From a virus, in the IMG/VR virus record IMGVR_UViG_3300047300_000061, positions 1 through 37,080 of that record: a stretch of DNA of 37,080 nt; one strand, written 5' to 3'. Shown here one piece after another: positions 27,434-36,125 of the stretch. The translations under genes were made by a program, and so were the position numbers. The notes under the pieces were generated by a model that saw only the letters and a program-made list of their open reading frames with translations, searched no databases and had not been told where the DNA came from. Each line of letters begins with the position of its first letter. Position 1 is the first letter of the stretch.

Positions 27434-29824
27434 TTAGTTAGTTTCCAATGCTGTGACTCGGGCGGTCAGGGCGGTGATGGTTTCTGCTTGGGCATCGTTG
27501 ATGGCCTTTAACTCTTGAATTGCTGCTGTCAGAGTGGCTACCAAGAAGCTGGTGTCGATACCTTGGTACTGTGGGTTGCCTTGAGCATCCACAGCGTCTT
27601 TTTCGCCAGTCACGCAGTCAGGCACAACCTCTTGCAGTTCGTGGGCGATGAAGCCTTGGCCGTCAGAGCCGTCTTCTTTCCATGTGTAGGTCACAGGGTT
27701 GAGTTGAGCCACTACACCCAATGCGTTTTGCAGTGGCTGAATGTTTTCTTTTAGGCGGTAATCAGAGGAAGTGTTGTAAGAGGTGGAGGTTGAGTTATGG
27801 CTGATAGAGCCGACCTGCGTGGATGAACTTCTAAAAAATCGGGCAAAGTCGCCAGATGCCTGAATGTCTGATATACCAAGACCAACATGCGTATTGCCAT
27901 CAAACTGAACGCCAAGTTTTTCTGCGTTGAATCTTGACGAATACCCCACCAGCAAGTTACCGCTGGAGTCGATGCGGGCGCGTTCGGTGTCGTTGGTGGT
28001 GAACCGCAGATAATGGTTCGTCTGTGTTCCAAGCAAAGAACCGCCAGAACCGTCAGCACCGAGATAAGTGCGGATCGTGCCATCCGTCTGCGTGATGTAG
28101 CCTCCACTCACCGTAAACTTGGTGAGCGGCGAAGCCGTCCCGATGCCGACGTTGCCGGAGGAGTCGATACGCATGCGTTCGGTAGTACCTTGCAAAAATC
28201 GAGTGAAATCCCCAGTCTTAATCTCAAGGCCAGTTGATGCTCGGATGCCATAGCTGCTGGTGTAAAACTGCACTTCCCCGGTGGTTGCCATGAGCAAGTT
28301 ACCGCTGGAGTCGATACGCATACGTTCTGTTGTTCCACCAAAAAATCTTAAGTCAATTGCTGTGCTTGGCGACCCAACCTGACTTGATTTTATGAACGAA
28401 TATGCATCAACACCAGCTTGATAATATGAACCAAATGAAAGAGCTTGGTCTGTTTTTGTTACCGCAACAGTGTTGGCATATGTAGTATTTGGGCTAAATG
28501 TGGATGGAGAACTCGTCCCAATACCCACGTTGCCAGAAGTATCCACACGCATCCTCTCGGAGCCGCCTGTGTAGAAGGTCATTGGCAGGTAAGTGCCTGT
28601 GCCAACTGCATTAGATGTAAACCGAATATCAGTGTTAAGCGCGGTCATTTGCGCTAATGACGAGTTTGTCGGATCACTAATATTGTGTACATTAAAAGAG
28701 GCGGCAATACCTGTACCGTTTGGTATCGCTGATACAGATGTATTGCTGTTAGCTGTACTAGTTTGGAACATCACACGGTTAGCAAACGTCGTAGTGCTGA
28801 AGTCACCAGTGATGCGGTTGCCTGTGCCTGTGAAGGTTAGGTTGCCAGAGTCTGTAATAGAAGTCACAGAAGCAGTGCCTCCTGAGACATTCGTAGCAGT
28901 AGTAGCACTAGTTGCGCTAGTGGCACTGGTTGCAGTGGTGGCTGTCGCAGCGTTACCAGTAATGTCAATACCCCATGTACCGGAAGCATCGCCACCAGTT
29001 CGTGTTGGTACGTTTAAGTTAGTACGGGAAGTAGCTGTACTTGCAACATCCGACAAGTTGTTAGCAGCCAGTAATACACCAGCAGCAGACACATAAGCAG
29101 CTACCCACGAAGAGCCTGTGTAGACCTTCATTACATTAGAGCTTGTGTTAAAGTACAAAGCCCCTGTCAACAAAGCATTACCATCGTTATCCAGTGTCGG
29201 ATCAGACGATTTTGGGCCTAAGTAGCGGTCATCGAAGTTATCATAAGCAGACAAAGCAGCGTCACGAGCAGCTTCAGCAGCAGTTTGAGCAGCACTTGCA
29301 CTAGACGCAGATGTAGACGCAGCAGAAGCACTAGCGGCTGCATTGGTAGCTTGAGTAGTGGCTGTAGATGCGCTAGAGGAAGCAGAAGTTGCCGAAGAAG
29401 CAGCGGCTGTGGCAGATGAGGCCGCATTAGTAGCTGAAGTGGCTGCGTTAGACGCAGAAGTGGATGCAGCAGATGCTGATGAAGACGCAGCAGAGGCTGA
29501 AGTAGAGGCGCTCGATGCGCTTGAAGAGGCATTCGAGGCAGAAGTGGATGCAGCAGATGCTGACGAAGACGCAGAAGAGGCAGAACTTGCAGCCGAGGAC
29601 GCACTAGAAGCAGCATTTGTAGCGGCTGTCTCGGCGTTAGTCTCGGCTGTTTCTGCATTGGTTTCAGCAGTCTCTGCGTTAGTTTCAGCTAACTCTGCTG
29701 CTGTTTGAGCAGCCAAAGCAGCATCACGAGCTGCTTGAGCGTCAACTACAAACTCTTGGAACTCTGTGGTATCAGAGTCAGAAGTAGCAGTGCCTGTACC
29801 ACCGGGGCCACGATAGATTGTCAT
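27434..29824 (-). CDS. Tail fibre with S74 intramolecular chaperone (796 aa)
   Basis: The N-terminus (MTIYRGPGGTGTATSDS) is followed by a long Ala/Ser/Thr-rich coiled coil (about residues 30-195) with AETNAET and ASSAS repeats. The middle beta-type shaft carries four ERMR(I/V)D(S/T)SGN-type repeats. The C-terminus, from S687 (SDYRLKENIQP), is a Peptidase S74 chaperone that trimerises the fibre and then cuts itself off before S687, ending in a coiled coil (ALTARVTALETN). The gene follows the small 61-aa protein with a 4-bp overlap. It is the main trimeric tail fibre. Confidence 0.9.
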   Translation of the reverse strand: MTIYRGPGGTGTATSDSDTTEFQEFVVDAQAARDAALAAQTAAELAETNAETAETNAETAETNAETAATNAASSASSAASSASSASSSASAASTSASNASSSASSASTSASAASSSASAASTSASNAATSATNAASSATAAASSATSASSSASTATTQATNAAASASAASTSASSASAAQTAAEAARDAALSAYDNFDDRYLGPKSSDPTLDNDGNALLTGALYFNTSSNVMKVYTGSSWVAAYVSAAGVLLAANNLSDVASTATSRTNLNVPTRTGGDASGTWGIDITGNAATATTATSATSATSATTATNVSGGTASVTSITDSGNLTFTGTGNRITGDFSTTTFANRVMFQTSTANSNTSVSAIPNGTGIAASFNVHNISDPTNSSLAQMTALNTDIRFTSNAVGTGTYLPMTFYTGGSERMRVDTSGNVGIGTSSPSTFSPNTTYANTVAVTKTDQALSFGSYYQAGVDAYSFIKSSQVGSPSTAIDLRFFGGTTERMRIDSSGNLLMATTGEVQFYTSSYGIRASTGLEIKTGDFTRFLQGTTERMRIDSSGNVGIGTASPLTKFTVSGGYITQTDGTIRTYLGADGSGGSLLGTQTNHYLRFTTNDTERARIDSSGNLLVGYSSRFNAEKLGVQFDGNTHVGLGISDIQASGDFARFFRSSSTQVGSISHNSTSTSYNTSSDYRLKENIQPLQNALGVVAQLNPVTYTWKEDGSDGQGFIAHELQEVVPDCVTGEKDAVDAQGNPQYQGIDTSFLVATLTAAIQELKAINDAQAETITALTARVTALETN

Positions 29825-30006
29825 TTGAGTTCCTTAGTCTTCTTAACTTGTTTATGGACGACTTTAACTGGTTGTTCTTGTTGCTGCTCAGTAGGGATAA
29901 TCTCATACCACTCAGGGTTATCTCTAAAGCTCTTAATATCTACTTCACGAGTTACCGTAGCAATAGTCTGTGGTCTAGTGCTATGCTTCATTTGAAAGCT
30001 TACCAT
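29821..30006 (-). CDS. Small basic protein upstream of tail fibre (61 aa)
   Basis: The ATG (complement of 30004-30006) follows AAAGGAGATACGCCA on the coding strand, one of the strongest ribosome sites in the late arm. The product has a mixed N-terminal part (TRPQTIATVTREVDIKSFRDNPEWYEI) and a Gln/Lys/Val-rich tail. It is the first gene after the capsid terminator and overlaps the fibre start by 4 bp, implying coupled translation. Function unknown. Confidence 0.65.
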   Translation of the reverse strand: MVSFQMKHSTRPQTIATVTREVDIKSFRDNPEWYEIIPTEQQQEQPVKVVHKQVKKTKELK

Positions 30007-30050
30007 TGGCGTATCTCCTTTATTTATTACTCACAGTGTAAGTAGTAAAG

Positions 30051-30078
30051 AAAAGAGAGGCCCAAAGGCCCCTCCCTT
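30051..30078 (-). terminator. Terminator after the capsid gene
   Basis: Read leftward, a GC-rich stem (GGGGCC ... GGCCTC type, with a small bulge) is followed by CTTTTCTTT. It lies 6-30 bp past the capsid stop. It probably lets capsid mRNA accumulate while a fraction continues into tail genes. Confidence 0.6.
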
Positions 30079-30083
30079 AATCA

Positions 30084-31007
30084 TTAGGCTGCCGAAGCGT
30101 CCACAACGATTGGAACGCAACCGTAGTCACGCAGTTCGCCAACGCCGTACAGGGTGTCAGCAGTGAACAAGTTACCGAGGTATTCTTGTTTGTACTGAGT
30201 CTGAGCGCGAACGCCGATCTGCTCAACCAACACAGCCCAATCGCGGTGGAACATCAAAGCCACACGGTCAGTAGAAGTGTTACCAGCAGCGGTATCGCAG
30301 TTGGTGGACACGTACACTTTAGTGCCGTAGATGTCGCCGAACTCACCGTTCATCAATGTCGAGCCATTGCCCTTGAAGGCTTGCTCGGTGAAACGGTTGA
30401 TGCCCAACATAGAGTTACGAGCAACAGGAGGAACCACCAACGAACGGCCATCCATAGGTACGTCTTGATCGTCCAGCAACTGGATAGCTGCACGGATACC
30501 AGCATCAGCGATGTTGGCAGCGTTGGAAGTGCCATAGGTGTAAGCAGCGCCAGTAGAACCGATGATACCACCAGAGTACTGAGCGTTAGCGGAGTTACCG
30601 CCACGAGCAGCACGAGCCAGTTGGATCAAAGTGGTGTCCACTTGCTTGCCCAGAGCGTGACCAGCATCGTCAGTGTAGAAGCTACGCAGGCTCGACAGAG
30701 CTTGTGCTTCAACGATGTCTTCGATCAAGCGGCTGTACTCGAAGTGCTTGTTGATGGAGATAGCCACATCGTTTTCGGTAGCGGCAATCAAGGTCACTTG
30801 AGTGCCAGCAGCCTTAGCGGAAGCTGTACCACGGGTAGGCGAAGGAATGTGAACGGTGTCACCTTTCTTGCCCTTGAAGCTCATCTTCTTGACCAGATTG
30901 GCCATGACGAGGGATTTTTTGTATGCTGCAACAATCTCATCGCTCCAAACTTCAGGGATGAAGGTTGCTGCGGTGGTGACTGTGACGTGATCTGTACCTA
31001 AAGCCAT
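30084..31007 (-). CDS. Major capsid protein (307 aa)
   Basis: The product starts MALGTDHVTVTTAATFIPEVWSDE and has the pattern of podovirus HK97-fold coat proteins: an N-terminal arm, a basic KGKKGDTVHIPSPTRG loop, a long helix region (DAGHALGKQVDTTLIQLARAA), PMDGRSLVVPP before the P-domain strand, and a C-terminal beta part. It is preceded by scaffold and followed by its own terminator, as expected for the most abundant virion protein. Length is on the short side for T7-like coats (about 345) but normal for related aquatic phages. Confidence 0.93.
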   Translation of the reverse strand: MALGTDHVTVTTAATFIPEVWSDEIVAAYKKSLVMANLVKKMSFKGKKGDTVHIPSPTRGTASAKAAGTQVTLIAATENDVAISINKHFEYSRLIEDIVEAQALSSLRSFYTDDAGHALGKQVDTTLIQLARAARGGNSANAQYSGGIIGSTGAAYTYGTSNAANIADAGIRAAIQLLDDQDVPMDGRSLVVPPVARNSMLGINRFTEQAFKGNGSTLMNGEFGDIYGTKVYVSTNCDTAAGNTSTDRVALMFHRDWAVLVEQIGVRAQTQYKQEYLGNLFTADTLYGVGELRDYGCVPIVVDASAA

Positions 31008-31036
31008 TTAAAATACTCCTATAAATTCAATTAATA

Positions 31037-31825
31037 TTACTTAACACGACCCTGTGCATAAGCTGCCATGATTTCGGGTTGTAGCAACTCATACCGATCT
31101 GGATCTGTCATCTTAAGACGGATTAAATCCGCACGGCGGTAAACTTTCTTTGCAACTTCGCCAGATCCACTTGTATCCACACCAGCGGCTCGGAGAGCTT
31201 GTGCTTGTTGCTTCTTACCAGTTTCCTGTGCTGCGTTGTTACGAACCTGTTTCAGTTCCTTATACGTGGTTAAGAGTTCATCCGCTGAACTGAAGTCAAA
31301 TTCTGCATCAGCCTTGGCGTACAGACTCAGACGAATAGGGCTTGCCTTGACCCACTCCTGAAATCCAGTATCGTTGGCAATAGTGCCAAAGTCAGGATGT
31401 TTGGAAGCAAGCTGCTGCGCTGTCTTCATCCGTTTAAGCTCAAGGTTGGCCTGTTTAGCCTCTAGAACTGCGGGGTTATTCTCGATTGCACGTTTAATGG
31501 AATCTTGAGGGTTCTCAAAGAAATCAACTTCGGGCGTACTTTCAACAGTCTGTACCTTATTGTCGCTTTCGAGTTGTCGCTTGAGTAACTGATCCGCTAA
31601 TGAACGTACCTCGTGTACTTCCTGTGCTTGCCTCCCAATCATCTTCTCAGCTTCTTGGTGCATCTTCACGATGTCTTCAAAGGCTTTGCCTTTATACTTG
31701 TCAGGAATTACCGTGTCTTCTACTACAGGCTCTGGAGGTTGTTCCACTTTGGGAGTCTCTTGTACCTGTTCTTCATCAATCGTGTCCAGTGTTGGGTCAA
31801 ACGATTCTTGCTCAATAAGTGCCAT
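31037..31825 (-). CDS. Scaffolding protein (262 aa)
   Basis: The acidic N-terminal 45 residues (EQVQETPKVEQPPEPVVED) are followed by KYKGKAFEDIVKMHQEAEKMIGRQ and long helices, ending with a basic helix (KKVYRRADLIRLKMTDPDRYELLQPEIMAAYAQGRVK) that usually binds the coat. The composition, and position just upstream of capsid and downstream of portal, match phage scaffolds. A promoter candidate and a small hairpin lie ahead of it (31852-31886). Confidence 0.9.
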   Translation of the reverse strand: MALIEQESFDPTLDTIDEEQVQETPKVEQPPEPVVEDTVIPDKYKGKAFEDIVKMHQEAEKMIGRQAQEVHEVRSLADQLLKRQLESDNKVQTVESTPEVDFFENPQDSIKRAIENNPAVLEAKQANLELKRMKTAQQLASKHPDFGTIANDTGFQEWVKASPIRLSLYAKADAEFDFSSADELLTTYKELKQVRNNAAQETGKKQQAQALRAAGVDTSGSGEVAKKVYRRADLIRLKMTDPDRYELLQPEIMAAYAQGRVK

Positions 31826-31851
31826 ACTATTATTCTCCTGTCTCTCTTGAG

Positions 31852-31886
31852 ATTATAGGACTATGAAATGTGGGTACTTGTGTACC
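31852..31886 (-). promoter_or_regulatory. Candidate late promoter or hairpin before scaffold
   Basis: Read leftward, TATAAT (31852-31857) has no good -35 box at 16-18 bp. That place is instead taken by a hairpin, GGTAC/GTACC with loop of four (31873-31886). This could be an activator-dependent promoter or an RNA structure in a longer transcript. It lies in one of the few gaps in the late arm, ahead of scaffold and capsid. Confidence 0.35.
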
Positions 31887-31905
31887 TACCCGTTAATGTG
31901 AAATG

Positions 31906-32148
31906 TTACTCTGGAACAGCGTAAGAGGCTTTCCTCTCTTGTGCCAGCTTTTCACTTCGCTTTCGTTCCCATGCGTCATACGCAGATGGAAAAGCACCAG
32001 TAATGCCCTCCAACTTCGAACGAACCATAGAAACAATTCTCGTTGACTCTTTACCACAGGCTCGACAAGCGAGTTCCCTGACGGTTTCGTCAACTAATGC
32101 TTCGGAGATGTGTCCATCTTCACAAACAAACTCAAACATACGGCGCAT
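31906..32148 (-). CDS. FmdB-like zinc-ribbon protein (80 aa)
   Basis: The N-terminus MFEFVCEDGHISE plus LACRACGKESTRI resembles the FmdB/CxxC zinc-ribbon family, with one knuckle reduced to C-x-x-G-H. The C-terminal part (GITGAFPSAYDAWERKRSEKLAQERK) is a strongly patterned helix often found in phage proteins between portal and scaffold. It starts in a one-base overlap with the 79-aa gene. Role unknown; head assembly is likely by position. Confidence 0.8.
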   Translation of the reverse strand: MRRMFEFVCEDGHISEALVDETVRELACRACGKESTRIVSMVRSKLEGITGAFPSAYDAWERKRSEKLAQERKASYAVPE

Positions 32149-32387
32149 TACTTTGCCTCCTGCAACAGTTGTTCATAAACTTCTTCACAAGTCTTCTTGC
32201 GGTTTAAAAGTAGATCTAGAATATCCAGTTGGCCCTGACGGAAAGATAATGATTGTGCGTCTTTGACCGTGCGGATATTGTCTAGCTCATCCTTTAACTT
32301 GGTGAGGTCTTCCATCAAGAACGTCCACCCTTGAGTGGACATTGTTGAGAAGGTTTCCTCGTAATACTGCTGAAGTTCCTTATCCAT
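32148..32387 (-). CDS. Small helical protein (79 aa) of head module
   Basis: The product is all helical (ELQQYYEETFSTMSTQGWTFL, then LTKLKDELDNIRTV and FRQGQLDILDLLLNRKKTCEEVYEQLL). This is a pattern common between portal and scaffold genes of podoviruses. It begins 24 bp after the portal stop and shares a base with the downstream zinc-ribbon gene. No activity known; probably an assembly factor. Confidence 0.75.
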   Translation of the reverse strand: MDKELQQYYEETFSTMSTQGWTFLMEDLTKLKDELDNIRTVKDAQSLSFRQGQLDILDLLLNRKKTCEEVYEQLLQEAK

Positions 32388-32411
32388 GAGGGGAAACTCC
32401 TTTCATTTAAT

Positions 32412-34397
32412 TTATTGTGGCTGACGATTGCTCATCTGGGCGAGTGCGATACGCTCGTTAGAGTCAATATCCTTCTCTTTGAGCATCAAATCAGCCAATT
32501 TCATACGTTTAGCGAAGTCAGCATCCTGATCGAGGTTCGTGGCAGCGGCTTGCACCACCTTGACACGCAACTCTTCAGGCATAAGCTGAGTTTCAACCAT
32601 TGTTTGCTGTGCTTCAGCGGCTGCTTTCTGAGTTTGAGCCTGTAATAGGGCCAAATCAGCTTGCAACTTAGCCATAGCAGCTTCTTGCTGCATCTGAGCT
32701 TGCTGTTGAGCTTCAGGACTAGGCTGGCTCATCTGCTCCAAGGCTGCAATCAACTCACCACGGTTGCTCAAGGAGCTATTACCCAAGATTCCCTTGAGAA
32801 TCAGAGGCAGAACCGGAGTGTCTGGGCCTAATGTTTGGAGCAAGGCGATGAATTGCTGCTGTTCAAACTCACGAGCCAAGATACCCAAGGTAGCTGTAGG
32901 CATGAATTTCACGTCCACAGAGGGATAACGCTCAGGATCGAACTGCATATAGCGCCAAGCAGCCTTGTTGATGAACGGAATCAAGAAATCTTCTTGGAAG
33001 TTCGTCAATGTACGCTTGTACTTCTTAATAATGCCAGCCATAGCCATCGACATACCACCTGCACCAGCGTCACGAGGAGCCGCTGAAGGCATACCTGCAC
33101 TGTCAACAGTACCTGTAGCTTGCAACAAGAGGCGTTCGTAGTTCTGAGAGGCTCTCACAGAGGAGTCATCAGGTGTACCGAAGCGCAAAGGCATCATAAT
33201 CTGGTTAGGATCGCCGTTGGTCAGGAACGATTTACCGGGCTTAACCTCGAACTTAGCCCCACGAGGCAGGCGGGTAGCGTCCATAGCCATCATAGGAACG
33301 GCTGTAAGAGCACGGGCATCGCTGTCCATACGCAAACTACCGTCAATGGCCTTCTGCATATTGTAGGCTTTCTCCGCTGTACCACGACCCCACACACGTC
33401 CGGGGACTGTATCGTCTTGGTACAACATGACAGGACGATCCTTCATCATGTACGGGTTAGCTTCAGCCTTCAAAAGCTTGTTACCGTTAGCGATAACGAT
33501 GATAGCTTCAACCAGTTCAGCGTAATCATCAGCTAAGGAGTCTTCTGGGAACAGGTCAGCAACCTCTGCTTCTTCGTTCTCCAACTGCTCCAAGTATTCA
33601 CGAGGAACCAAGCCGTAGTATGTGAGCATACGCACACGGCCATCTTGGTAGCTTACCGACTCTTCAGTGGCTTCTAAGTCATCGTCTGGGCCATCAGTGC
33701 CTAAATCCACCTTACGATAGATACCACGTTCCATGCCTTCAACGATCTTATGCACCGATACGAACTTCTCAATGGCGCAACCCATAGCATCGTCCAAGGA
33801 CGTAGCGTTAGGATCAACCAAGAAGTTCTTAGGGTTCACAGGAACCAGCTTAACGGCAATACGGTCTTTCTCGACCACACCGATAGCTGCTTGACCTTGT
33901 ACGCCGGGAATAGCTTGAGTGGCAGGAGAATATTCTTTCTCTGTCTTCACAGCGATCTCACCGATACCTGTACCGTAGATCTCAGCCATCAACTCGATCT
34001 GGTCGATAGCCTTCTTAATCTTGTCTCGGTTGAAGTCTTCCATCAACTGAGCTTTGAGCTGCTCAACGTCCAAGGCAGTGCCGTTAACGTCCTTCAGATC
34101 ATCTTCAATGTCGAACCACTCACCTTGACCGAAGATAGCTTCCATGATCTCAGCGTGACGTGTCTCAATCGCCTGCTGAGTGGCAGGGGAGATGATACGG
34201 CTACGCTCTGAGTCACGGGTACGGTCTTCAGCGGCCCACTGACCACGGAAGATACGTTCGTACTCTTGCCAATCAGTCAGGTAGTTCTGGTCACGGTAGT
34301 CGCGCCACTTGTCAGTGTGGGAGACAACCCACTCAGTCAGTTCTTTATCCGACTCTGTAGGTTCGTCATACTGACTCTGTTCCAAGTTGTCTTCCAT
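32412..34397 (-). CDS. Portal (head-tail connector) protein (661 aa)
   Basis: The N-terminal acidic part is followed by WRDYRDQNYLTDWQEYERIFRGQW, then RSRIISPATQQAIETRHAEIMEAIFG, a pattern shared by podovirus portals. The central wing and stem segments follow (RVWGRGTAEKAYNMQKAIDGSLRM and others). A long Gln/Ala-rich C-terminal helix (about residues 565-610, AQQQAQMQQEAAMAKLQ) is the likely barrel. At 661 residues it is larger than T7 gp8 (536), due to the barrel. It sits directly after the terminase-associated genes. Confidence 0.92.
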   Translation of the reverse strand: MEDNLEQSQYDEPTESDKELTEWVVSHTDKWRDYRDQNYLTDWQEYERIFRGQWAAEDRTRDSERSRIISPATQQAIETRHAEIMEAIFGQGEWFDIEDDLKDVNGTALDVEQLKAQLMEDFNRDKIKKAIDQIELMAEIYGTGIGEIAVKTEKEYSPATQAIPGVQGQAAIGVVEKDRIAVKLVPVNPKNFLVDPNATSLDDAMGCAIEKFVSVHKIVEGMERGIYRKVDLGTDGPDDDLEATEESVSYQDGRVRMLTYYGLVPREYLEQLENEEAEVADLFPEDSLADDYAELVEAIIVIANGNKLLKAEANPYMMKDRPVMLYQDDTVPGRVWGRGTAEKAYNMQKAIDGSLRMDSDARALTAVPMMAMDATRLPRGAKFEVKPGKSFLTNGDPNQIMMPLRFGTPDDSSVRASQNYERLLLQATGTVDSAGMPSAAPRDAGAGGMSMAMAGIIKKYKRTLTNFQEDFLIPFINKAAWRYMQFDPERYPSVDVKFMPTATLGILAREFEQQQFIALLQTLGPDTPVLPLILKGILGNSSLSNRGELIAALEQMSQPSPEAQQQAQMQQEAAMAKLQADLALLQAQTQKAAAEAQQTMVETQLMPEELRVKVVQAAATNLDQDADFAKRMKLADLMLKEKDIDSNERIALAQMSNRQPQ

Positions 34398-34408
34398 TAT
34401 TTATCCTT

Positions 34409-34699
34409 TTACCATTTAACCTTGTCGGCCCAATAAGCAGCAGACAGTTTGCCTTTGGCAATGTTGTCAGCGTGGCGGGCTTTAAAGCTCTCACGGCGCT
34501 TACGTTCAGCTTCTGTCTCATCCTCAGACTCAGGAGAGCCTGATACGCCTTGCTGACCGAAACGAATAGTCTTGATCGTGTCGCCATCCTTGGCAACCAC
34601 TACATGGCTCTTAGTTGGATGTCCGGGAGTACGCTTAGGTTTGTTGTAACCATCAACGCCTGCCTTCTCCAATCGTGGATCTTTCTTCTTAGTCGCCAT
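34409..34699 (-). CDS. Conserved basic phage protein (96 aa), head module
   Basis: The start at ATG 34699 (TGATG overlap with the upstream gene) is chosen over GTG at 34702. The product contains KKDPRLEKAGVDGYNKPKRTPGHPTKSH, a V-V-x-DG-I-x-RFGQQG strand, and a helix ending FKARHADNIAKGKLSAAYWADKVKW. This whole pattern is very widespread in phages near terminase and portal. It is strongly basic. Role unknown; DNA packaging or head completion has been suggested by context only. Confidence 0.85.
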   Translation of the reverse strand: MATKKKDPRLEKAGVDGYNKPKRTPGHPTKSHVVVAKDGDTIKTIRFGQQGVSGSPESEDETEAERKRRESFKARHADNIAKGKLSAAYWADKVKW

Positions 34700-34866
34700 C
34701 ACTTAGCCTTTGCTTTCTTCTTAGGCTTTTTGGCAGTCTTTTCAGACTCTTCAAAGTCCTCTGCTGTAGGAGCACCTTTGGCTCCGGGCTTCTTCATCTT
34801 CTCGCCAGAGCCTTCGGCAATGCGCTTACGCTTGGCATGGATGTTAGCGTATAAACCTTGTTTCAT
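34699..34866 (-). CDS. Small lysine-rich conserved protein (55 aa)
   Basis: The reverse-strand ATG is at 34864-34866. The 55-codon frame reads MKQGLYANIHAKRKRIAEGS, then GEKMKKPGAKGAPTAEDF, then ends with a Lys/Ala-rich tail. GLYANIHAKRKRIAxGSGEKMRKPG is a known pattern of many phage proteins next to terminase, function unknown. Stop and next start overlap (TGATG), and the terminase stop lies 2 bp upstream, so it belongs to the packaging operon. Confidence 0.8.
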   Translation of the reverse strand: MKQGLYANIHAKRKRIAEGSGEKMKKPGAKGAPTAEDFEESEKTAKKPKKKAKAK

Positions 34867-34868
34867 AT

Positions 34869-36125
34869 TTAATACCCCGATATAGCGTCATAAACCTCAT
34901 ACTCATCATCCTCATAGTCAGGAACGAAAGAGTTGAGGGCAAGTTGTTCAACATAAGCAAGAGCATCCACCAAGTCATCATGTACGCCTTTGGTAGGGAA
35001 CATCAAGAGTTGGTCTTCAAAGTCACTCCACTCACCGTCTTCATTCAGGATAACCTTGCCGTGCTCCATCCGTCCTTGTAAGGCCCAGATGATACGGTCA
35101 GTCTTCTTCTTATTCCCGTGAGTCAGCGTTTGGATATGCGCGAAGGTGTTGTACTGCCTCATCATATCTTGTAAGATCGTCAAGGCAGCATTCTTAGCTG
35201 TTCCTCTCTCGATCCCTACTGCCAGAGGCTGGAACTCTTTAATGTTCTTTAAGATACGCATACACGTATCCTTAATGTCCCACCGTCCATGCTCAATCTT
35301 GTTTACCCACCAAGTCCCATCATCGGTAACCTTAACGACAGCAATAGCTGATTCGTCTAGTCTCTTCTTGTTCTGGGAACCATCGGATATGTCTTCAAAG
35401 CCTGCCAAGTCAATGGCAATGATGTATGAACCATCTCTGGGTTCTTCACCCTTCTTGATCCAGTGTTCTTTGAAGATGTCAGAGCCTGAAGTGTCAAAGC
35501 TAGACAGGTATTCCTGCTTGAAAGCAAAGGAACTTAGTGTTCGCTTGGCTGCTTCGATTTCCTTGGGATCTATTGTTTCGTTATCTTGGGTGGTGTAGTG
35601 CCATGACTTCCACTCTTCGTCTGCGCCCTCTTTACCAAGCTTAAAAGCATCGTAGAACCAGTTACGCCCAGACGGAGTAGAGATGAATAAAGCCCTACCT
35701 TTCTTGTCCGATAGAGCAGCACGGATAACCTTCTCCCAAATCTCCTGCTTAATAAAAGCACATTCGTCCAGTACCACGTACACAAGGGACACACCCCGAA
35801 GACTGTCAGGGTTATCAGCACCTCTAACGAGGATCTTTCTACCGTTGACAAGGGTAATCTCCAAGTTATTAATGTGGGAGGACTTGATAACTGGACGACC
35901 TAAGTCATGTAGTAAGTCCCAGATAATTGTTCTAGCCTGTCCGAGGGTAGGAGCAATGTACATCACTGCTGACCCTTCAGGGCAGTTTAAAGCCTCTATA
36001 AGCAGCGTTACAGCAGACAGACGGGACTTACCACAACGGCGACCAGCAGCTACAACCTTGAAGCGGTGAGGGTCTTTAAAGACAGTCTGTTGCCAGTTCA
36101 GGAGTGCAAAGTTTAACTCAGACAT
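34869..36125 (-). CDS. terL: Terminase large subunit (418 aa)
   Basis: The start at ATG 36125 (GAGGACATAATTG upstream) is preferred over TTG at 36128. The ATPase domain has Walker A GRRCGKS (28-34), the APTLGQARTI segment and Walker B VVLDEC. The RNase H-like nuclease domain has IIAIDLAG (metal D) and HDDLVDALAY. Both catalytic centres are intact. The motor packages concatemeric DNA through the portal. At 418 residues it is a compact version compared with T7 gp19 (586). It overlaps the small terminase gene by 8 bp. Confidence 0.95.
   Translation of the reverse strand: MSELNFALLNWQQTVFKDPHRFKVVAAGRRCGKSRLSAVTLLIEALNCPEGSAVMYIAPTLGQARTIIWDLLHDLGRPVIKSSHINNLEITLVNGRKILVRGADNPDSLRGVSLVYVVLDECAFIKQEIWEKVIRAALSDKKGRALFISTPSGRNWFYDAFKLGKEGADEEWKSWHYTTQDNETIDPKEIEAAKRTLSSFAFKQEYLSSFDTSGSDIFKEHWIKKGEEPRDGSYIIAIDLAGFEDISDGSQNKKRLDESAIAVVKVTDDGTWWVNKIEHGRWDIKDTCMRILKNIKEFQPLAVGIERGTAKNAALTILQDMMRQYNTFAHIQTLTHGNKKKTDRIIWALQGRMEHGKVILNEDGEWSDFEDQLLMFPTKGVHDDLVDALAYVEQLALNSFVPDYEDDEYEVYDAISGY

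Noticed and set aside
28593-29708. Plus-strand frames of 167 and 116 codons rich in Val, Ala and Asp
   Set aside because: Mirror images of the repetitive Ala/Ser/Thr part and beta shaft of the tail fibre.
27434-29824. Repeats resembling a CRISPR array or tandem repeat
   Set aside because: Spacing and sequence follow codons of the fibre coiled coil and shaft; no constant repeat with variable spacers.
29821-30083. Single-subunit RNA polymerase or transcription factor hidden in the late arm
   Set aside because: No frame of suitable size or motif exists anywhere in the window; all large frames are otherwise explained.
30186-31001. 271-codon plus-strand frame
   Set aside because: Fully antisense to the capsid gene; Ser/Val-rich composition arises from the reverse of Ala/Thr codons; no promoter or ribosome site.
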